From Jejudonia soesokkakensis (lineage in GTDB: Bacteria > Bacteroidota > Bacteroidia > Flavobacteriales > Flavobacteriaceae): 64,000 nt of DNA. The stretch lies in assembly GCF_042664795.1 (NCBI RefSeq), contig NZ_JBHTBN010000003.1, positions 310,001-374,000 on the forward strand, read 5' to 3'. Of the stretch, positions 43,538 through 53,461 are shown piece by piece. The notes beneath the pieces were generated by a model. That model did no database searches. It had not been told where the DNA came from and saw only the letters and a program-made list of their open reading frames with translations. The position numbers and the translations under genes were made by a program. The stretch's first letter is position 1; each line of letters opens with the position of its first letter.

Positions 43538-44749
43538 ATGAGTAAGAAAAAACTCGCTGTAAAGAACAAAACAGTTTCAGAAAACAGCAGAAGGCATTTT
43601 AAATATCGTAGCAATGAGTGTCTCAACTGTGGGCAACCTTTGGATTTAAGCGATGTATATTGTCCTTATTGTTCTCAATTGAACAGTACAAAAAGTCTTT
43701 CACTTAAAGATTTTATCACCGAATTCTTTAGCAGTTTGGTGAGTTATGATTCCCGTTTGCGCTATACAATATCCGATCTTTTATTTCGGCCAGGCACTAT
43801 TACTAAAAATTATATCAACGGTCAGCGGTTACGATATACCAACCCATTTCGGTTCTTTTTAAGTGTTTCGATTATTTACTTTCTTCTTTTTAGTATTATC
43901 AATTTTTTTGATCCAGCATACAATGCTCCTTTCTTAGATTTTGGAAGCGGTATGGAAGAAGGCTTCAACAACTCTAACAATAATAAAGATATACTAGTAG
44001 TTGACTCGTTAAAGCAACTAAATCAAATTAAGAAGGATACTGTAAGCAAACAGCAACAATTTAGCAGCCGAAAAGATTCTATTTCAAAATCTAAAGATCA
44101 AAATTCTGGAGGCTACTGGATTGTTAATGGTGATACCATTTACAATAAAAACGATAGCTATCCAGCAAGAATTGCCAAATTAGATAGTGTGGGAAGTGTA
44201 CAAAGCCTTGCAATGAAATTTCAGATCTTTAGAGATTTTTATAAAGAAACTGAGATTAAAAACGCTTATAATGCCATGGATAGTCTTAAACTAGAAAAGA
44301 CTCGAACCAATACTTGGCTTTATGAACGCAATAAGTCTTTTGACCGTATAGGTGACTCTCCACGGGAATTTATAAATTATCTATTTTCAAAAGTTCCTTT
44401 TTTCTTATTCTTTTTTGCTCCACTATTTGCGTTATTTTTCTGGTTGCTGTATGCTCGAAGAAAATTTACCTATATGGAACATTTGGTATTTATTTTTCAT
44501 GTTTTTAGCTTTACTTTTTTAGCGCTTATTATTACATCGATACCTGATTGGATCTTTAAAACAGAAATTTTTAGTAGTATCCTATTCTTACTAATAGGCC
44601 CTATATATTTTTATATTGCGATGCGAAAATTTTATGAGCAATCTTATATCAAAACTTTTATTAAATTTATCCTATTAAATGTTGTTTTCTTTTTTAGTTC
44701 ATTTACAGCTGCTGTAGTTTTCTTTTTAATTTCGGCTGCGCTTTATTAA
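43538..44749 (+). CDS. DUF3667 membrane protein with zinc ribbon
   Basis: This 403-aa protein has an N-terminal zinc ribbon (C28, C31, C42, C45 in ECLNCGQPLDL and YCPYCSQ), followed by SYDSRLRYTISDLLFRPG and a first helix at about 106-124. A long hydrophilic loop (residues 130-285) and four C-terminal helices follow. This fits DUF3667. The role is unknown. It ends one base before apaG. Confidence 0.87.
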   Translation: MSKKKLAVKNKTVSENSRRHFKYRSNECLNCGQPLDLSDVYCPYCSQLNSTKSLSLKDFITEFFSSLVSYDSRLRYTISDLLFRPGTITKNYINGQRLRYTNPFRFFLSVSIIYFLLFSIINFFDPAYNAPFLDFGSGMEEGFNNSNNNKDILVVDSLKQLNQIKKDTVSKQQQFSSRKDSISKSKDQNSGGYWIVNGDTIYNKNDSYPARIAKLDSVGSVQSLAMKFQIFRDFYKETEIKNAYNAMDSLKLEKTRTNTWLYERNKSFDRIGDSPREFINYLFSKVPFFLFFFAPLFALFFWLLYARRKFTYMEHLVFIFHVFSFTFLALIITSIPDWIFKTEIFSSILFLLIGPIYFYIAMRKFYEQSYIKTFIKFILLNVVFFFSSFTAAVVFFLISAALY

Positions 44750-44750
44750 T

Positions 44751-45137
44751 ATGGTACAACAAGTTACACAAGGCATAAAAATTTCGGTGATCACTTTGTT
44801 TGAAGGCACTTTCTACAAAAATCACAAGGTACACTATGCTTTTAAATACACAATATCGATTGAGAATCAAAGCAAGGATGTCGTACAGCTTAAATCGAGA
44901 AAATGGAACATCAATGACGCTCTCAATACTACTGAAATTGTAGAAGGAGAAGGAGTTATTGGAAAAAAACCTGTCATCGAACCAGGAGAAACCCACAAAT
45001 ATAGTAGTGGGTGCCTATTAGTATCACCCATAGGAGCTATGAAAGGGTACTACACAATGATCAATTTTACTACCACCAAAGAATTTAAAGTTAAAATTCC
45101 TGTTTTTAAACTAGTTGCTCCTTTTGCAATGACGTAG
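44751..45137 (+). CDS. apaG: ApaG-domain protein
   Basis: This 128-aa protein has an FN3-like ApaG fold, with the hallmark FKYTISIENQSKDVVQLKSR, GEGVIGKKPVIEPGETHKYSSG and the YYTMINF segment. ApaG has been linked to Co/Mg resistance and nucleotide metabolism; the biochemical role is unsettled. Its 3' end overlaps the DUF6695 gene on the other strand by 32 bases. Confidence 0.94.
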   Translation: MVQQVTQGIKISVITLFEGTFYKNHKVHYAFKYTISIENQSKDVVQLKSRKWNINDALNTTEIVEGEGVIGKKPVIEPGETHKYSSGCLLVSPIGAMKGYYTMINFTTTKEFKVKIPVFKLVAPFAMT

Positions 45138-46125
45138 TAGCTTTTGAAAAAGCTTTTACACCCTTTAATCTTATCTCTTGGCTGTCCTGTACTACAGTAC
45201 AATAAGCGCAGTTTGAATCGTAGACAAATTGAAATTTCTTAGCCAAATTAAAACGATTCGACTCATAAATACCATCATAATCTATTTCATGCAAATCATT
45301 GTATCTGCGAATCCTATAATATCCTTGTGGTAGTGGCTCTTCGGCAACCAATTCAAACCAGGCGTTACTTCCCGTCCCAGCTAGTTTTTGAGCCTGTGCA
45401 GGTATCTTACTTTTTACCTGATATAATTTACTCTCAGGTACATTTCTATCAAAATAATTCTTTAAATTTTCTTTTAAGGCCGAACTTTTAAATTGTGTTA
45501 CTTCCCCTTGATATGCCTGAAAGATTTTCTTATCTGCTGCCGCCTTTTCTACATTGCCAACTGTACTGGGAGTAAATCGTTTATTAAATTGTAGTGCTTT
45601 TTTAATTTTTTTATCTGTCGTAGCCGCTAGAATAGTATCGGTAACAAAACGAGAACAGTTACTTCCAGTTTTATCAAAAGCACCATAGGCAATACTTCCT
45701 CTCTTTTGTAATTTAGTCATGTAATTGAGTGCTAATTCAAAATCTATTACATTACACACCGATGCAAGCAACCTACCCTCTCCATGTGTTTTTTGTGGGT
45801 TAGCATCTAACCACAAAAGTATCTCATCAAGGTTTTGTAATATATTTTCAGAAGAAATAGCAGCAGAAAAAGGAATTACTAACTCGGCATCTGTAGTAGC
45901 ATTACGTACCCTTCCCATTCCTGGCGGAGTGACATAGCGGCCAAAATCAAAATACTGCATCTTCCCAGTTTTATTTTCAATTAAAACCAGTGCCGCATGT
46001 CCTGCTTTTATATGTGTTTTGGTTCCTAATCCTACGAGCGGCAAAAGTCTACAGATAAACTCGGTGCTCATGGTCACAAACGTATCTGGATACGCCAAAA
46101 CAATTATTTTTCCGGTTGGGTTCAA
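45106..46125 (-). CDS. DUF6695 family protein
   Basis: This 339-aa protein begins MNPTGKIIVLAYPDTFVTMS and contains HIKAGHAALVLIENKTG and a TGSNCSRFVTDTI motif, in which the cysteine and the earlier histidine could form a NlpC/P60-like peptidase site. That is a tentative suggestion. I recognise the family as DUF6695, without known function. The start overlaps the NRDE gene stop by 4 bases. Confidence 0.75.
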   Translation of the reverse strand: MNPTGKIIVLAYPDTFVTMSTEFICRLLPLVGLGTKTHIKAGHAALVLIENKTGKMQYFDFGRYVTPPGMGRVRNATTDAELVIPFSAAISSENILQNLDEILLWLDANPQKTHGEGRLLASVCNVIDFELALNYMTKLQKRGSIAYGAFDKTGSNCSRFVTDTILAATTDKKIKKALQFNKRFTPSTVGNVEKAAADKKIFQAYQGEVTQFKSSALKENLKNYFDRNVPESKLYQVKSKIPAQAQKLAGTGSNAWFELVAEEPLPQGYYRIRRYNDLHEIDYDGIYESNRFNLAKKFQFVYDSNCAYCTVVQDSQEIRLKGVKAFSKATTSLQKEQLV

Positions 46126-46823
46126 AGGCTAATTTTTGAAGTTAGTTGTTGCTGAAGATCCTCGTATCGCATGCTGGTTTTAGAAGTATGTACGACCTGA
46201 GTGATGCTTTTGGTTTTTACAAAACTGCGATCCATAACAAGATCTGTTTGAAGATTTCCATCACCAGCGGTTTTATGAAAGTGAAGCAATTCGGTTTCAG
46301 AAACATTGGGATGCTTCAGTAAAAAATCTGAAAACCAAGAGGTTCGTTTCTTTTTAGTTGCTTCGGAATACAATAAAGAAGACGACCAGATATGAGGTGT
46401 AAGTGGTTTTTCAGAAAAGTGAGACGTTTTTCCATCCCAGACCAATTCATATAGCTGAAGCTTTTGAGACCAATCCACCAAAATAATGGTAAAAGGTTCT
46501 ATTCCATCAAAATCATACGCATCAATAGCCTTTACTGCATTTTCCGAAGTCAAAAGATCGGTTACAATAACACCTCGGCTCAACCGATAGCTTGCTGCAC
46601 GTTCATGAGCTGTAAACCCTCCATTTAACAAACAAATGAGGCGTTTCTTTTCGCTTAATCCTATCCAAGTGCCACCAGCCACCTTGTCTTTTGGAAACAA
46701 TAGTTTGGTTCCTGAAATCTCATAAACTCCTGGGGACTTGGTAACTCTACCGGGAGCTTCATCTCTATTGGAAGTCAGAATAAATTCATTTGAAGATTTC
46801 GGAATAAAGGTTACGGTGCACAT
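46122..46823 (-). CDS. NRDE family protein (TANGO2-like)
   Basis: This 233-aa protein has the start MCTVTFIP, the motif ILTSNRDEAPGR and GGTWIGLSEKKRLICLLNG, defining the NRDE/TANGO2 family. Eukaryotic and bacterial members are implicated in haem trafficking. N-terminal Cys2 after Met removal suggests an Ntn-type arrangement. It is translationally coupled to the DUF6695 gene (4-base overlap). Confidence 0.92.
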   Translation of the reverse strand: MCTVTFIPKSSNEFILTSNRDEAPGRVTKSPGVYEISGTKLLFPKDKVAGGTWIGLSEKKRLICLLNGGFTAHERAASYRLSRGVIVTDLLTSENAVKAIDAYDFDGIEPFTIILVDWSQKLQLYELVWDGKTSHFSEKPLTPHIWSSSLLYSEATKKKRTSWFSDFLLKHPNVSETELLHFHKTAGDGNLQTDLVMDRSFVKTKSITQVVHTSKTSMRYEDLQQQLTSKISL

Positions 46824-46925
46824 ACGATACGTTGTCTGCTTATATGTTTAAAAATTACAAAACTGGAAACAAAACTATTGATAAAACTTAATACCGCTTT
46901 AACTTAGCTAAACAATTCTAATCTT

Positions 46926-46933
46926 TATCTTTG
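46926..46933 (+). promoter_or_regulatory. Bacteroidota -7 element for pruA
   Basis: TATCTTTG matches TAnnTTTG, 44 bases before the ATG at 46978. No clear TTG at the -33 position. Confidence 0.5.
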
Positions 46934-46977
46934 CAAAAATTTAGAATACTAAACTAATTAAACAAGAACATAAAGAC

Positions 46978-48603
46978 ATGGGAAAAGGATTTTTCAAAGT
47001 GCCCGTAGCTGTTAATGAACCTATTAAAAGTTATGCTCCGGATTCACCAGAACGTGAGGAAGTATTAAAAACATATAAAAAAATGTATGCTGAAACGATT
47101 GACGTTCCATTATACATTAATGGTAAAGAAATAACTACCAAAGATACAGCAACTATGTCTCCTCCCCATGATCACAAACATGTGTTGGGAACCTATCATA
47201 AAGCAAAGAAAAAGCATATTGAAGAGGCAATAGCTACCGCATTGGAAGCTCGTAAAAAATGGTCTCAAATGCCTTGGGAACAGCGAGCAGGTATTTTTCT
47301 TCGAGCTGCCGAACTAATCGCTGGTCCTTACCGTGCTAAGATTAATGCGGCTACCATGTTGGCACAATCAAAAACCATACACCAAGCCGAAATTGACTCA
47401 GCTTGCGAGTTAATTGATTTTTTGAGATTCAATGTACAATACATGACCGAGATCTATGCAGAACAACCTGAATCTACTTCTGGAGCATGGAACAGATTAG
47501 AGTACAGACCTTTAGAAGGATTTGTCTACGCAATTACACCATTTAATTTTACAGCGATCGCAGGAAACCTACCTGCCAGTGCTGCTTTGATGGGCAATGT
47601 GGTCGTTTGGAAACCAAGTGATAGCCAGGTATATTCTGCAAAAGTAATTCTAGATATTTTTAGAGAAGCAGGTGTCCCCGACGGTGTTATTAATATGGTC
47701 ATGGGCGATCCTGTGATGATTACAGATACTGTATTAGCAAGTCCTGATTTTAGCGGAGTCCACTTTACGGGCTCTACACATGTGTTTAAAGATATCTGGC
47801 AGAAGATTGGAAACAATATCCACAACTATAAAACGTATCCTCGAATTGTGGGAGAAACAGGAGGAAAAGACTTTATTGTAGCACATAAATCTGCCAATCC
47901 GCAACAAGTTGCAACTGCTATTGCGCGCGGTGCTTTTGAGTTTCAGGGACAAAAATGTAGTGCAGCCAGTAGATGTTATGTTTCAAAAAGTATTTGGAAA
48001 GAAGTAAAAACTTTTCTACAAGCAGATATCAATAGCTTTAAGATTGGTTCACCAGAAAATATGAATAACTTTATCACAGCTGTCATTCACGAAGGTTCTT
48101 TTGATAAACTTGCCAAATTTATTGATGCAGCAAAAAAAGATAAAAAAGCTGAAATCATTGCAGGTGGAACCTATGATAAAAGCGTTGGCTATTTTATAGA
48201 TCCTACGGTTATCGTAACTGAAGATCCAAAATATACCACTATGTGTACCGAACTTTTTGGACCAGTAGTTACTATTTATGTTTTTGATGATAAAAAATGG
48301 GAAGAAACACTTGAGCTTGTTGATAACACAAGCGAATATGCCCTCACCGGAGCTGTAATTAGTGAAGACCGATATGCATTAGAAACTGCTGTAAAAGCCT
48401 TGGAAAATGCTGCAGGGAACTTCTACATCAATGACAAGCCAACAGGTGCCGTAGTTGGACAACAACCATTTGGAGGTGCTCGTGCTAGTGGAACTAACGA
48501 TAAGGCAGGAAGCAAATTAAATCTGTACCGTTGGATTTCTCCACGTATGATTAAAGAAACCTTTGTAACTCCTGTGGATTATAAATATCCTTTTTTAGGA
48601 TAA
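46978..48603 (+). CDS. pruA: L-glutamate gamma-semialdehyde (delta-1-pyrroline-5-carboxylate) dehydrogenase
   Basis: This 541-aa enzyme carries out the second step of proline catabolism to glutamate. The ALDH core contains TPFNFTAIAGNLP, FTGSTHVFKD, the general base in GETGGKDF, the nucleophile in FQGQKCSAASR and ELFGPVV. The N-terminal arm before residue 60 and the length match the monofunctional (eukaryote-like) P5C dehydrogenase. It is followed by a terminator. Confidence 0.95.
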   Translation: MGKGFFKVPVAVNEPIKSYAPDSPEREEVLKTYKKMYAETIDVPLYINGKEITTKDTATMSPPHDHKHVLGTYHKAKKKHIEEAIATALEARKKWSQMPWEQRAGIFLRAAELIAGPYRAKINAATMLAQSKTIHQAEIDSACELIDFLRFNVQYMTEIYAEQPESTSGAWNRLEYRPLEGFVYAITPFNFTAIAGNLPASAALMGNVVVWKPSDSQVYSAKVILDIFREAGVPDGVINMVMGDPVMITDTVLASPDFSGVHFTGSTHVFKDIWQKIGNNIHNYKTYPRIVGETGGKDFIVAHKSANPQQVATAIARGAFEFQGQKCSAASRCYVSKSIWKEVKTFLQADINSFKIGSPENMNNFITAVIHEGSFDKLAKFIDAAKKDKKAEIIAGGTYDKSVGYFIDPTVIVTEDPKYTTMCTELFGPVVTIYVFDDKKWEETLELVDNTSEYALTGAVISEDRYALETAVKALENAAGNFYINDKPTGAVVGQQPFGGARASGTNDKAGSKLNLYRWISPRMIKETFVTPVDYKYPFLG

Positions 48604-48623
48604 TAAAATTTTTATTATTTCTG

Positions 48624-48656
48624 AAAGCACCTACTGAAAAGCAGGTGCTTTTTTTA
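48624..48656 (+). terminator. Terminator after pruA
   Basis: Perfect 9-base stem AAAGCACCT / AGGTGCTTT with a short loop and a T run. Confidence 0.88.
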
Positions 48657-48667
48657 TATTTATAGCT

Positions 48668-49237
48668 ATGAACTATACAGTTGAAAATGAACAAGTGGTT
48701 TTTGATGACCACTATCAAATGCTGAAAGCAAAAGTTACCTACGACACTTTTAAAGGTAGCGAAATTTCTACCAACCGACTCGCATTCTACCGAGGCGACA
48801 GTGTCGCGATTCTTTTGTATGAAGCTGAAAGTGATTCGGTGTTATTAACAAAACAGTTTCGCTATCCAACCACAAAACACCAACAAGGATGGATGCTTGA
48901 AATACCAGCAGGTTCGATGGAAAAAGAGGAATGTCCGCTCACTTGTATAAAAAGAGAAACCTTGGAAGAAATGGGGTATCAGCTTCACCAACCACAACAG
49001 ATTTATAGTTTCTATCCTTCCCCGGGAGCCTGTACAGAAAAAACCTATCTCTTTTATGCTGAAGTTTCAGAAAAAGACAAAGTAGCTAAAGGGGACGGCA
49101 ATCCTTCAGAAAATGAAGATATTAAAATGGTAAAATTACCTGTTTCAGAAATCGAAAACTGGCTTTCAGAAAAAATAATAGATGCTAAAACAATAGTTGG
49201 GTTACAGTGGTTTTTGTTTCAGAAAAAAAGATCCTAG
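48668..49237 (+). CDS. Nudix hydrolase (ADP-ribose pyrophosphatase-like)
   Basis: This 189-aa protein has a Nudix box GSMEKEECPLTCIKRETLEE followed by MGY, in which the REtLEE core and leading Gly are intact. The LTKQFRYP and SFYPSPGACTEKTYLFYAE segments resemble ADP-ribose or GDP-mannose pyrophosphatases. It hydrolyses a nucleoside diphosphate linked to another moiety. The 3' end overlaps rsmG by 4 bases on the opposite strand. Confidence 0.92.
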   Translation: MNYTVENEQVVFDDHYQMLKAKVTYDTFKGSEISTNRLAFYRGDSVAILLYEAESDSVLLTKQFRYPTTKHQQGWMLEIPAGSMEKEECPLTCIKRETLEEMGYQLHQPQQIYSFYPSPGACTEKTYLFYAEVSEKDKVAKGDGNPSENEDIKMVKLPVSEIENWLSEKIIDAKTIVGLQWFLFQKKRS

Positions 49238-49863
49238 CCTTTATATTTTAATGGAAGATGTACCACACTTTTGGTTTCAAAAAAATCTTCTTTAAAATAA
49301 TCTTGAAGTGAATATACGGTTGCTTTTGGGAAGCCTGCAAGTTCTTCGGTAAGATCACCCCCTTTTAAATACAGTATACCGCTTTTTAGTTCGTGTGTGC
49401 TCTTTTTCGCGACACGATCTTTGATCCAACGAACAAAAGTTTCCATTTGCGCTACTGCCCTACTGACAATAAAATCATATTGCCCAGTAATGGTTTCGGC
49501 ACGCGCATTTGTAATTTTTACATTCTCTAACCCTAAGCCTTCTGAAACTTCTTGGACTACTTTTATTTTTTTTCCTATACTATCGACTAGATGAAACTGG
49601 GTTTCAGGAAAAAGGATTGCCAAAGGGATGCCTGGAAAACCACCTCCGGTTCCAATATCCAGAATTTTAGCGTTAGGTTTAAATTTTTGAACTTTTGCAA
49701 TTCCTAAGGAATGCAATACATGCCGCAGATATAACTCATCAATGTCTTTTCGGGAAACGACATTAATTTTAAGATTCCAGTCCTGATACAATGTATTCAA
49801 TTGTTCAAATTGACTAATTTGATTTTCAGAAAGATTTGGGAAGTAATGTTGGACGAGTTTCAT
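49234..49863 (-). CDS. rsmG: 16S rRNA (guanine-527-N7)-methyltransferase
   Basis: This 209-aa RsmG has the SAM motif ILDIGTGGGFPGIPLAI, LVDSIGKKIKVV, and the family-typical FIVSRAVAQMETF. The N-terminal helical region contains LNLKINVVSRKD-like residues (WNLKINVVSRKD) before LYLRHVLHSL. It methylates G527 of 16S rRNA. The gene is convergent with the Nudix gene and divergent from the desaturase. Confidence 0.95.
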   Translation of the reverse strand: MKLVQHYFPNLSENQISQFEQLNTLYQDWNLKINVVSRKDIDELYLRHVLHSLGIAKVQKFKPNAKILDIGTGGGFPGIPLAILFPETQFHLVDSIGKKIKVVQEVSEGLGLENVKITNARAETITGQYDFIVSRAVAQMETFVRWIKDRVAKKSTHELKSGILYLKGGDLTEELAGFPKATVYSLQDYFKEDFFETKSVVHLPLKYKG

Positions 49864-49941
49864 GCGCTGTTATCAACAACAAAAGTATAATTTCTTTCAT
49901 AATTTTATGTTATGAACAAGTACTTTTACTATTAAGATATG

Positions 49942-49949
49942 TATTTTTG
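49942..49949 (+). promoter_or_regulatory. Bacteroidota -7 element for the desaturase
   Basis: TATTTTTG matches TAnnTTTG, 38 bases before the GTG start at 49988. Confidence 0.45.
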
Positions 49950-49987
49950 CAATTCCTATTTTGGGCTTCCCTTAAAATAATATTATT

Positions 49988-51088
49988 GTGAACAAACCAC
50001 AAGTTACCTTCTCAAGAGTTGATTCTGCTAAGTTTTTTAGAACGTTAAACAAACGTGTTAACACCTATTTTAAAGAAAATAATAAATCTAAAAACGGAAA
50101 CTGGCGTTTGCATCTTAAAACCATTGTCATGTTTTCACTTTATCTAACTCCTTATTTTTTATTTCTAGGTTTAGATTTTCCTTGGTGGGCTCAATTATTA
50201 TTGACCATTGTCATGGGTGTAGGAATGGCTGGTGTAGGCATGAATGTAATGCATGATGCGAACCACGGCGCCTACTCATCCAAAAAATGGATCAATAAAA
50301 TCATGGGAGGCAGTATGTACATTCTTGCAGGAAATGTGTACAACTGGCAAGTACAACACAATGTTTTACATCACACATATACCAATATTCATGGGCATGA
50401 TGAAGATCTAGAAGCAGGAAGAATTTTACGTTTTTCTGAACATTCAAAATGGCACCGACTTCACAAATTCCAGCATTATTATAGCATCTTTTTTTACGGA
50501 CTACTAACAATCAATTGGGTGATTAGTTCAGATTTTAGTCAGACCAAACGTTATTTAAAGCAAAAGCTTTCCTATGGAAAGCTTCCAAAAGCAAGTTTGC
50601 AATGGAGCACCCTTGTTATTACTAAACTCATTTATGCAGGTATCTGGATTGCTATACCAATTCTATTTTTTGACATCGCCTGGTGGAAAATTTTAATTGG
50701 TTTCTTTATCATGCATTATGTTGCCGGCTTAATTTTAAGTGTTGTTTTTCAATTAGCCCACATTGTAGAGCAAACAGATATGCCACTACCAGATAATACG
50801 GGTTCTATGAAAAATACATGGGCGATTCACCAGTTATTCACTACCGTTAATTTTTCGACTAAAAACAAAATAATGAATTGGTTTACTGGAGGGTTGAATC
50901 ATCAAGTGGAGCATCATATTTTCCCAAATATCAGCCATGTGCATTATACCCGAATATCAAAAATTGTTAAAGAAACGGCATTGGAATTTAATCTTCCATA
51001 CCATGAATATAAAACTACTCGAAAAGCATTATTGGCGCATTTTAGACATTTAAAAGAGATGGGTATGAAACCCGCATTAGCTATTTAA
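49988..51088 (+). CDS. Membrane fatty acid (acyl-CoA/acyl-lipid) desaturase
   Basis: This 366-aa integral membrane desaturase starts at GTG. The three histidine boxes for the di-iron site are H89-x3-H93 (HDANH), H124-x3-H128-H129 (HNVLHH) and H305-x3-H309-H310 (HQVEHH). The QxxHH form of the last box is common in front-end desaturases. At least four membrane segments surround them. It introduces a double bond into acyl chains. Specificity is unknown. Confidence 0.92.
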   Translation: MNKPQVTFSRVDSAKFFRTLNKRVNTYFKENNKSKNGNWRLHLKTIVMFSLYLTPYFLFLGLDFPWWAQLLLTIVMGVGMAGVGMNVMHDANHGAYSSKKWINKIMGGSMYILAGNVYNWQVQHNVLHHTYTNIHGHDEDLEAGRILRFSEHSKWHRLHKFQHYYSIFFYGLLTINWVISSDFSQTKRYLKQKLSYGKLPKASLQWSTLVITKLIYAGIWIAIPILFFDIAWWKILIGFFIMHYVAGLILSVVFQLAHIVEQTDMPLPDNTGSMKNTWAIHQLFTTVNFSTKNKIMNWFTGGLNHQVEHHIFPNISHVHYTRISKIVKETALEFNLPYHEYKTTRKALLAHFRHLKEMGMKPALAI

Positions 51089-51092
51089 ACCT

Positions 51093-52283
51093 ATGACACC
51101 ACAACTCTCCGACCGAGTAAAGAATATGGCAACATCTGCCACCCTTGCAATGGCAGCAAAAGCTCGTGAATTAAAAGAAGCGGGTAAAGATATTATTGGC
51201 TTAAGCCTTGGAGAACCAGATTTTACAATTCCAGAATTTGTAAAAGAAGCTGCTATCAAAGCGATTCAGGAAGATTTTCATTCGTATACTCCTGTCGATG
51301 GCTATGGCGATCTAAAACAGGCAATTATCACTAAATTTAAAAGAGATAATGGTCTCTCGTATACCCCTGCTCAAATAGTGGTTTCTACAGGAGCCAAACA
51401 ATCGTTGGCAAATCTTGCTCAGGTACTTTTAAATGAAGGTGACGAAGTCTTATTACCTGCACCTTACTGGGTAAGTTATGCAGATATTAGTAAAGTTGCT
51501 GGCGGTGTTCCAAAAGAAATTAAAACTTCGATCGATAACGATTTTAAAATTACTGCAGACGAATTACGTGCTGCAATTACCTCAAAAACCAAACTCATTA
51601 TTTACAGTTCTCCATGCAACCCAAGCGGATCTGTATACAGCAAGAAAGAATTAAGAGCTTTGGCAGATGTATTGGTTGATTATCCAAATATTATTGTAAT
51701 TAGTGACGAGATTTATGAACATATCAACTTTGCTGGCGATCATGTATCGATGGCAGAATTTGAAGATATGTATGACCGAACGGTGACTGTCAATGGAGTA
51801 TCCAAAGCATATTCGATGACAGGTTGGCGAATTGGCTACATAGGTGCGCCAGAATGGATCGCTAAAGCCTGCACAAAAATGCAGGGACAAGTGACCAGCG
51901 GGGCTAATTGTATTGCGCAGCGAGCTACGATAGCTGCACTTGAGAATCCGCCAAGTAAAATTCAATATATGGTGGATGCTTTTAAAGAAAGAAGAAAACT
52001 TATTTTAGGGTTACTTTCTGAAATACCTGGATTTAAGACCAACGAACCCGAAGGTGCATTTTATGTATTTCCAGATATTTCTTATTACTTCGGAAAGACC
52101 TTGCAAGGGACCAATATCAATTCAGCTTCCGACTTTTCGCTCTTTTTATTAGAGCATGCCAATGTAGCAACTGTTACGGGTGAAGCGTTTGGCGATGCAA
52201 ACTGTATTCGTATTTCGTATGCTGCTTCAGAAAATGATATTACTGAAGCAATGAAGCGAATTAAGGAAGCCCTTACACACTAA
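51093..52283 (+). CDS. Aspartate aminotransferase (class I, PLP)
   Basis: This 396-aa PLP enzyme of the I-gamma aspartate/prephenate aminotransferase type has SLGEPDFTIPEFV, STGAKQSLANLAQVL, SSPCNPSGSVYSKKEL, SDEIYEHINF and the Schiff-base lysine in VNGVSKAYSMTGWRIGYIG. It transfers the amino group between aspartate and 2-oxoglutarate. Starts 4 bases after the desaturase stop; purT follows after 3 bases. Confidence 0.94.
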   Translation: MTPQLSDRVKNMATSATLAMAAKARELKEAGKDIIGLSLGEPDFTIPEFVKEAAIKAIQEDFHSYTPVDGYGDLKQAIITKFKRDNGLSYTPAQIVVSTGAKQSLANLAQVLLNEGDEVLLPAPYWVSYADISKVAGGVPKEIKTSIDNDFKITADELRAAITSKTKLIIYSSPCNPSGSVYSKKELRALADVLVDYPNIIVISDEIYEHINFAGDHVSMAEFEDMYDRTVTVNGVSKAYSMTGWRIGYIGAPEWIAKACTKMQGQVTSGANCIAQRATIAALENPPSKIQYMVDAFKERRKLILGLLSEIPGFKTNEPEGAFYVFPDISYYFGKTLQGTNINSASDFSLFLLEHANVATVTGEAFGDANCIRISYAASENDITEAMKRIKEALTH

Positions 52284-52286
52284 ATC

Positions 52287-53447
52287 ATGGCAAAAATACT
52301 ACTATTAGGCGCTGGTGAATTAGGTAAAGAATTTGTCATCGCGGCGCAGCGTATTGGACAGATTGTAATTGCGGTGGATAGTTATACAAATGCCCCAGCC
52401 ATGCAAGTAGCCCATGATTTTGAGGTTATTAATATGCTCGATGGCGATGCGCTTGACAATCTAATTAAAAAACACCAACCTGATTATATCGTTCCAGAAA
52501 TCGAGGCAATACGTACCGAAAGATTGTATGCGTACGAAAAGCAAGGATTTACGGTAATTCCTTCGGCTAAAGCGGCGAATTTTACAATGAACCGAAAAGC
52601 AATCAGAGATCTTGCAGCAAAAGAGTTAGGCTTAAAAACTGCAACCTATAGATATGCTACCTCAGCCGCCGAATTAGCTGAAGCAGTTTCAGAAATTGGC
52701 ATGCCCTGCGTAGTAAAACCATTGATGTCTTCTAGCGGAAAAGGTCAGAGTACGATTAAAAATGAGGCTGATATCGAAAAAGCATGGAAATATTCTCAGG
52801 AAGGTTCGCGTGGGGATGTAGCCGAAGTTATTGTGGAAGCATTTATAAATTTCAATTACGAAATCACCTTACTTACGGTTACTCAAAAAAGTGGAAAAAC
52901 ATTATTCTGCCCTCCTATAGGACATCGTCAAGAACGTGGTGATTATCAGGAAAGCTGGCAGCCTGCAACCATGGAAGCAGTTCATTTAAAAATTGCCCAG
53001 GATATGGCAGCAAAAGTGACCAAAGCATTAGGGGGTGCTGGTATTTGGGGCGTAGAGTTTTTTGTAGGAGATGACGGAGTTTATTTTTCTGAACTTTCAC
53101 CAAGACCTCATGATACAGGGATGGTCACTTTAGCTAACACTCAAAATTTTAACGAATTTGAATTGCATTTGAGGGCAATTCTTGGGTTACCTATTTCTGA
53201 AATCACCTTAGAAAGAATAGGCGCAAGCGCTGTGATTTTAGCTTCAGATACTTCAGATGACCCTTCATTTTCAGGAATTAAAGCTATTGCTGATGCTCCT
53301 AAAAGTGACTTCAGGATTTTTGGAAAACCTACCGCAAGACCCTATCGTAGAATGGGAGTGGTTGTTACGTACGATTCACTTTCCGCAGATATTAATTCAG
53401 TTACAAAAAGAGCAAAAGAACTAGCCGCAAAAGTTAGAGTGGTTTAA
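52287..53447 (+). CDS. purT: Formate-dependent phosphoribosylglycinamide formyltransferase
   Basis: This 386-aa ATP-grasp enzyme uses formate and ATP to formylate GAR in purine synthesis. Diagnostic segments are LLGAGELGKEFVIAAQR, VPEIEAIRTERL, PCVVKPLMSSSGKGQS and FFSELSPRPHDTGMVT-like (VYFSELSPRPHDTGMVTL) with LPISEI. Length is standard. It is probably in the same operon as the aminotransferase. Confidence 0.96.
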   Translation: MAKILLLGAGELGKEFVIAAQRIGQIVIAVDSYTNAPAMQVAHDFEVINMLDGDALDNLIKKHQPDYIVPEIEAIRTERLYAYEKQGFTVIPSAKAANFTMNRKAIRDLAAKELGLKTATYRYATSAAELAEAVSEIGMPCVVKPLMSSSGKGQSTIKNEADIEKAWKYSQEGSRGDVAEVIVEAFINFNYEITLLTVTQKSGKTLFCPPIGHRQERGDYQESWQPATMEAVHLKIAQDMAAKVTKALGGAGIWGVEFFVGDDGVYFSELSPRPHDTGMVTLANTQNFNEFELHLRAILGLPISEITLERIGASAVILASDTSDDPSFSGIKAIADAPKSDFRIFGKPTARPYRRMGVVVTYDSLSADINSVTKRAKELAAKVRVV

Positions 53448-53461
53448 TATACTTACCTGTA

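Noticed and set aside
53448..53461. Terminator between purT and trkH
   Set aside because: The convergent gap is 14 bases with no stem and T run.
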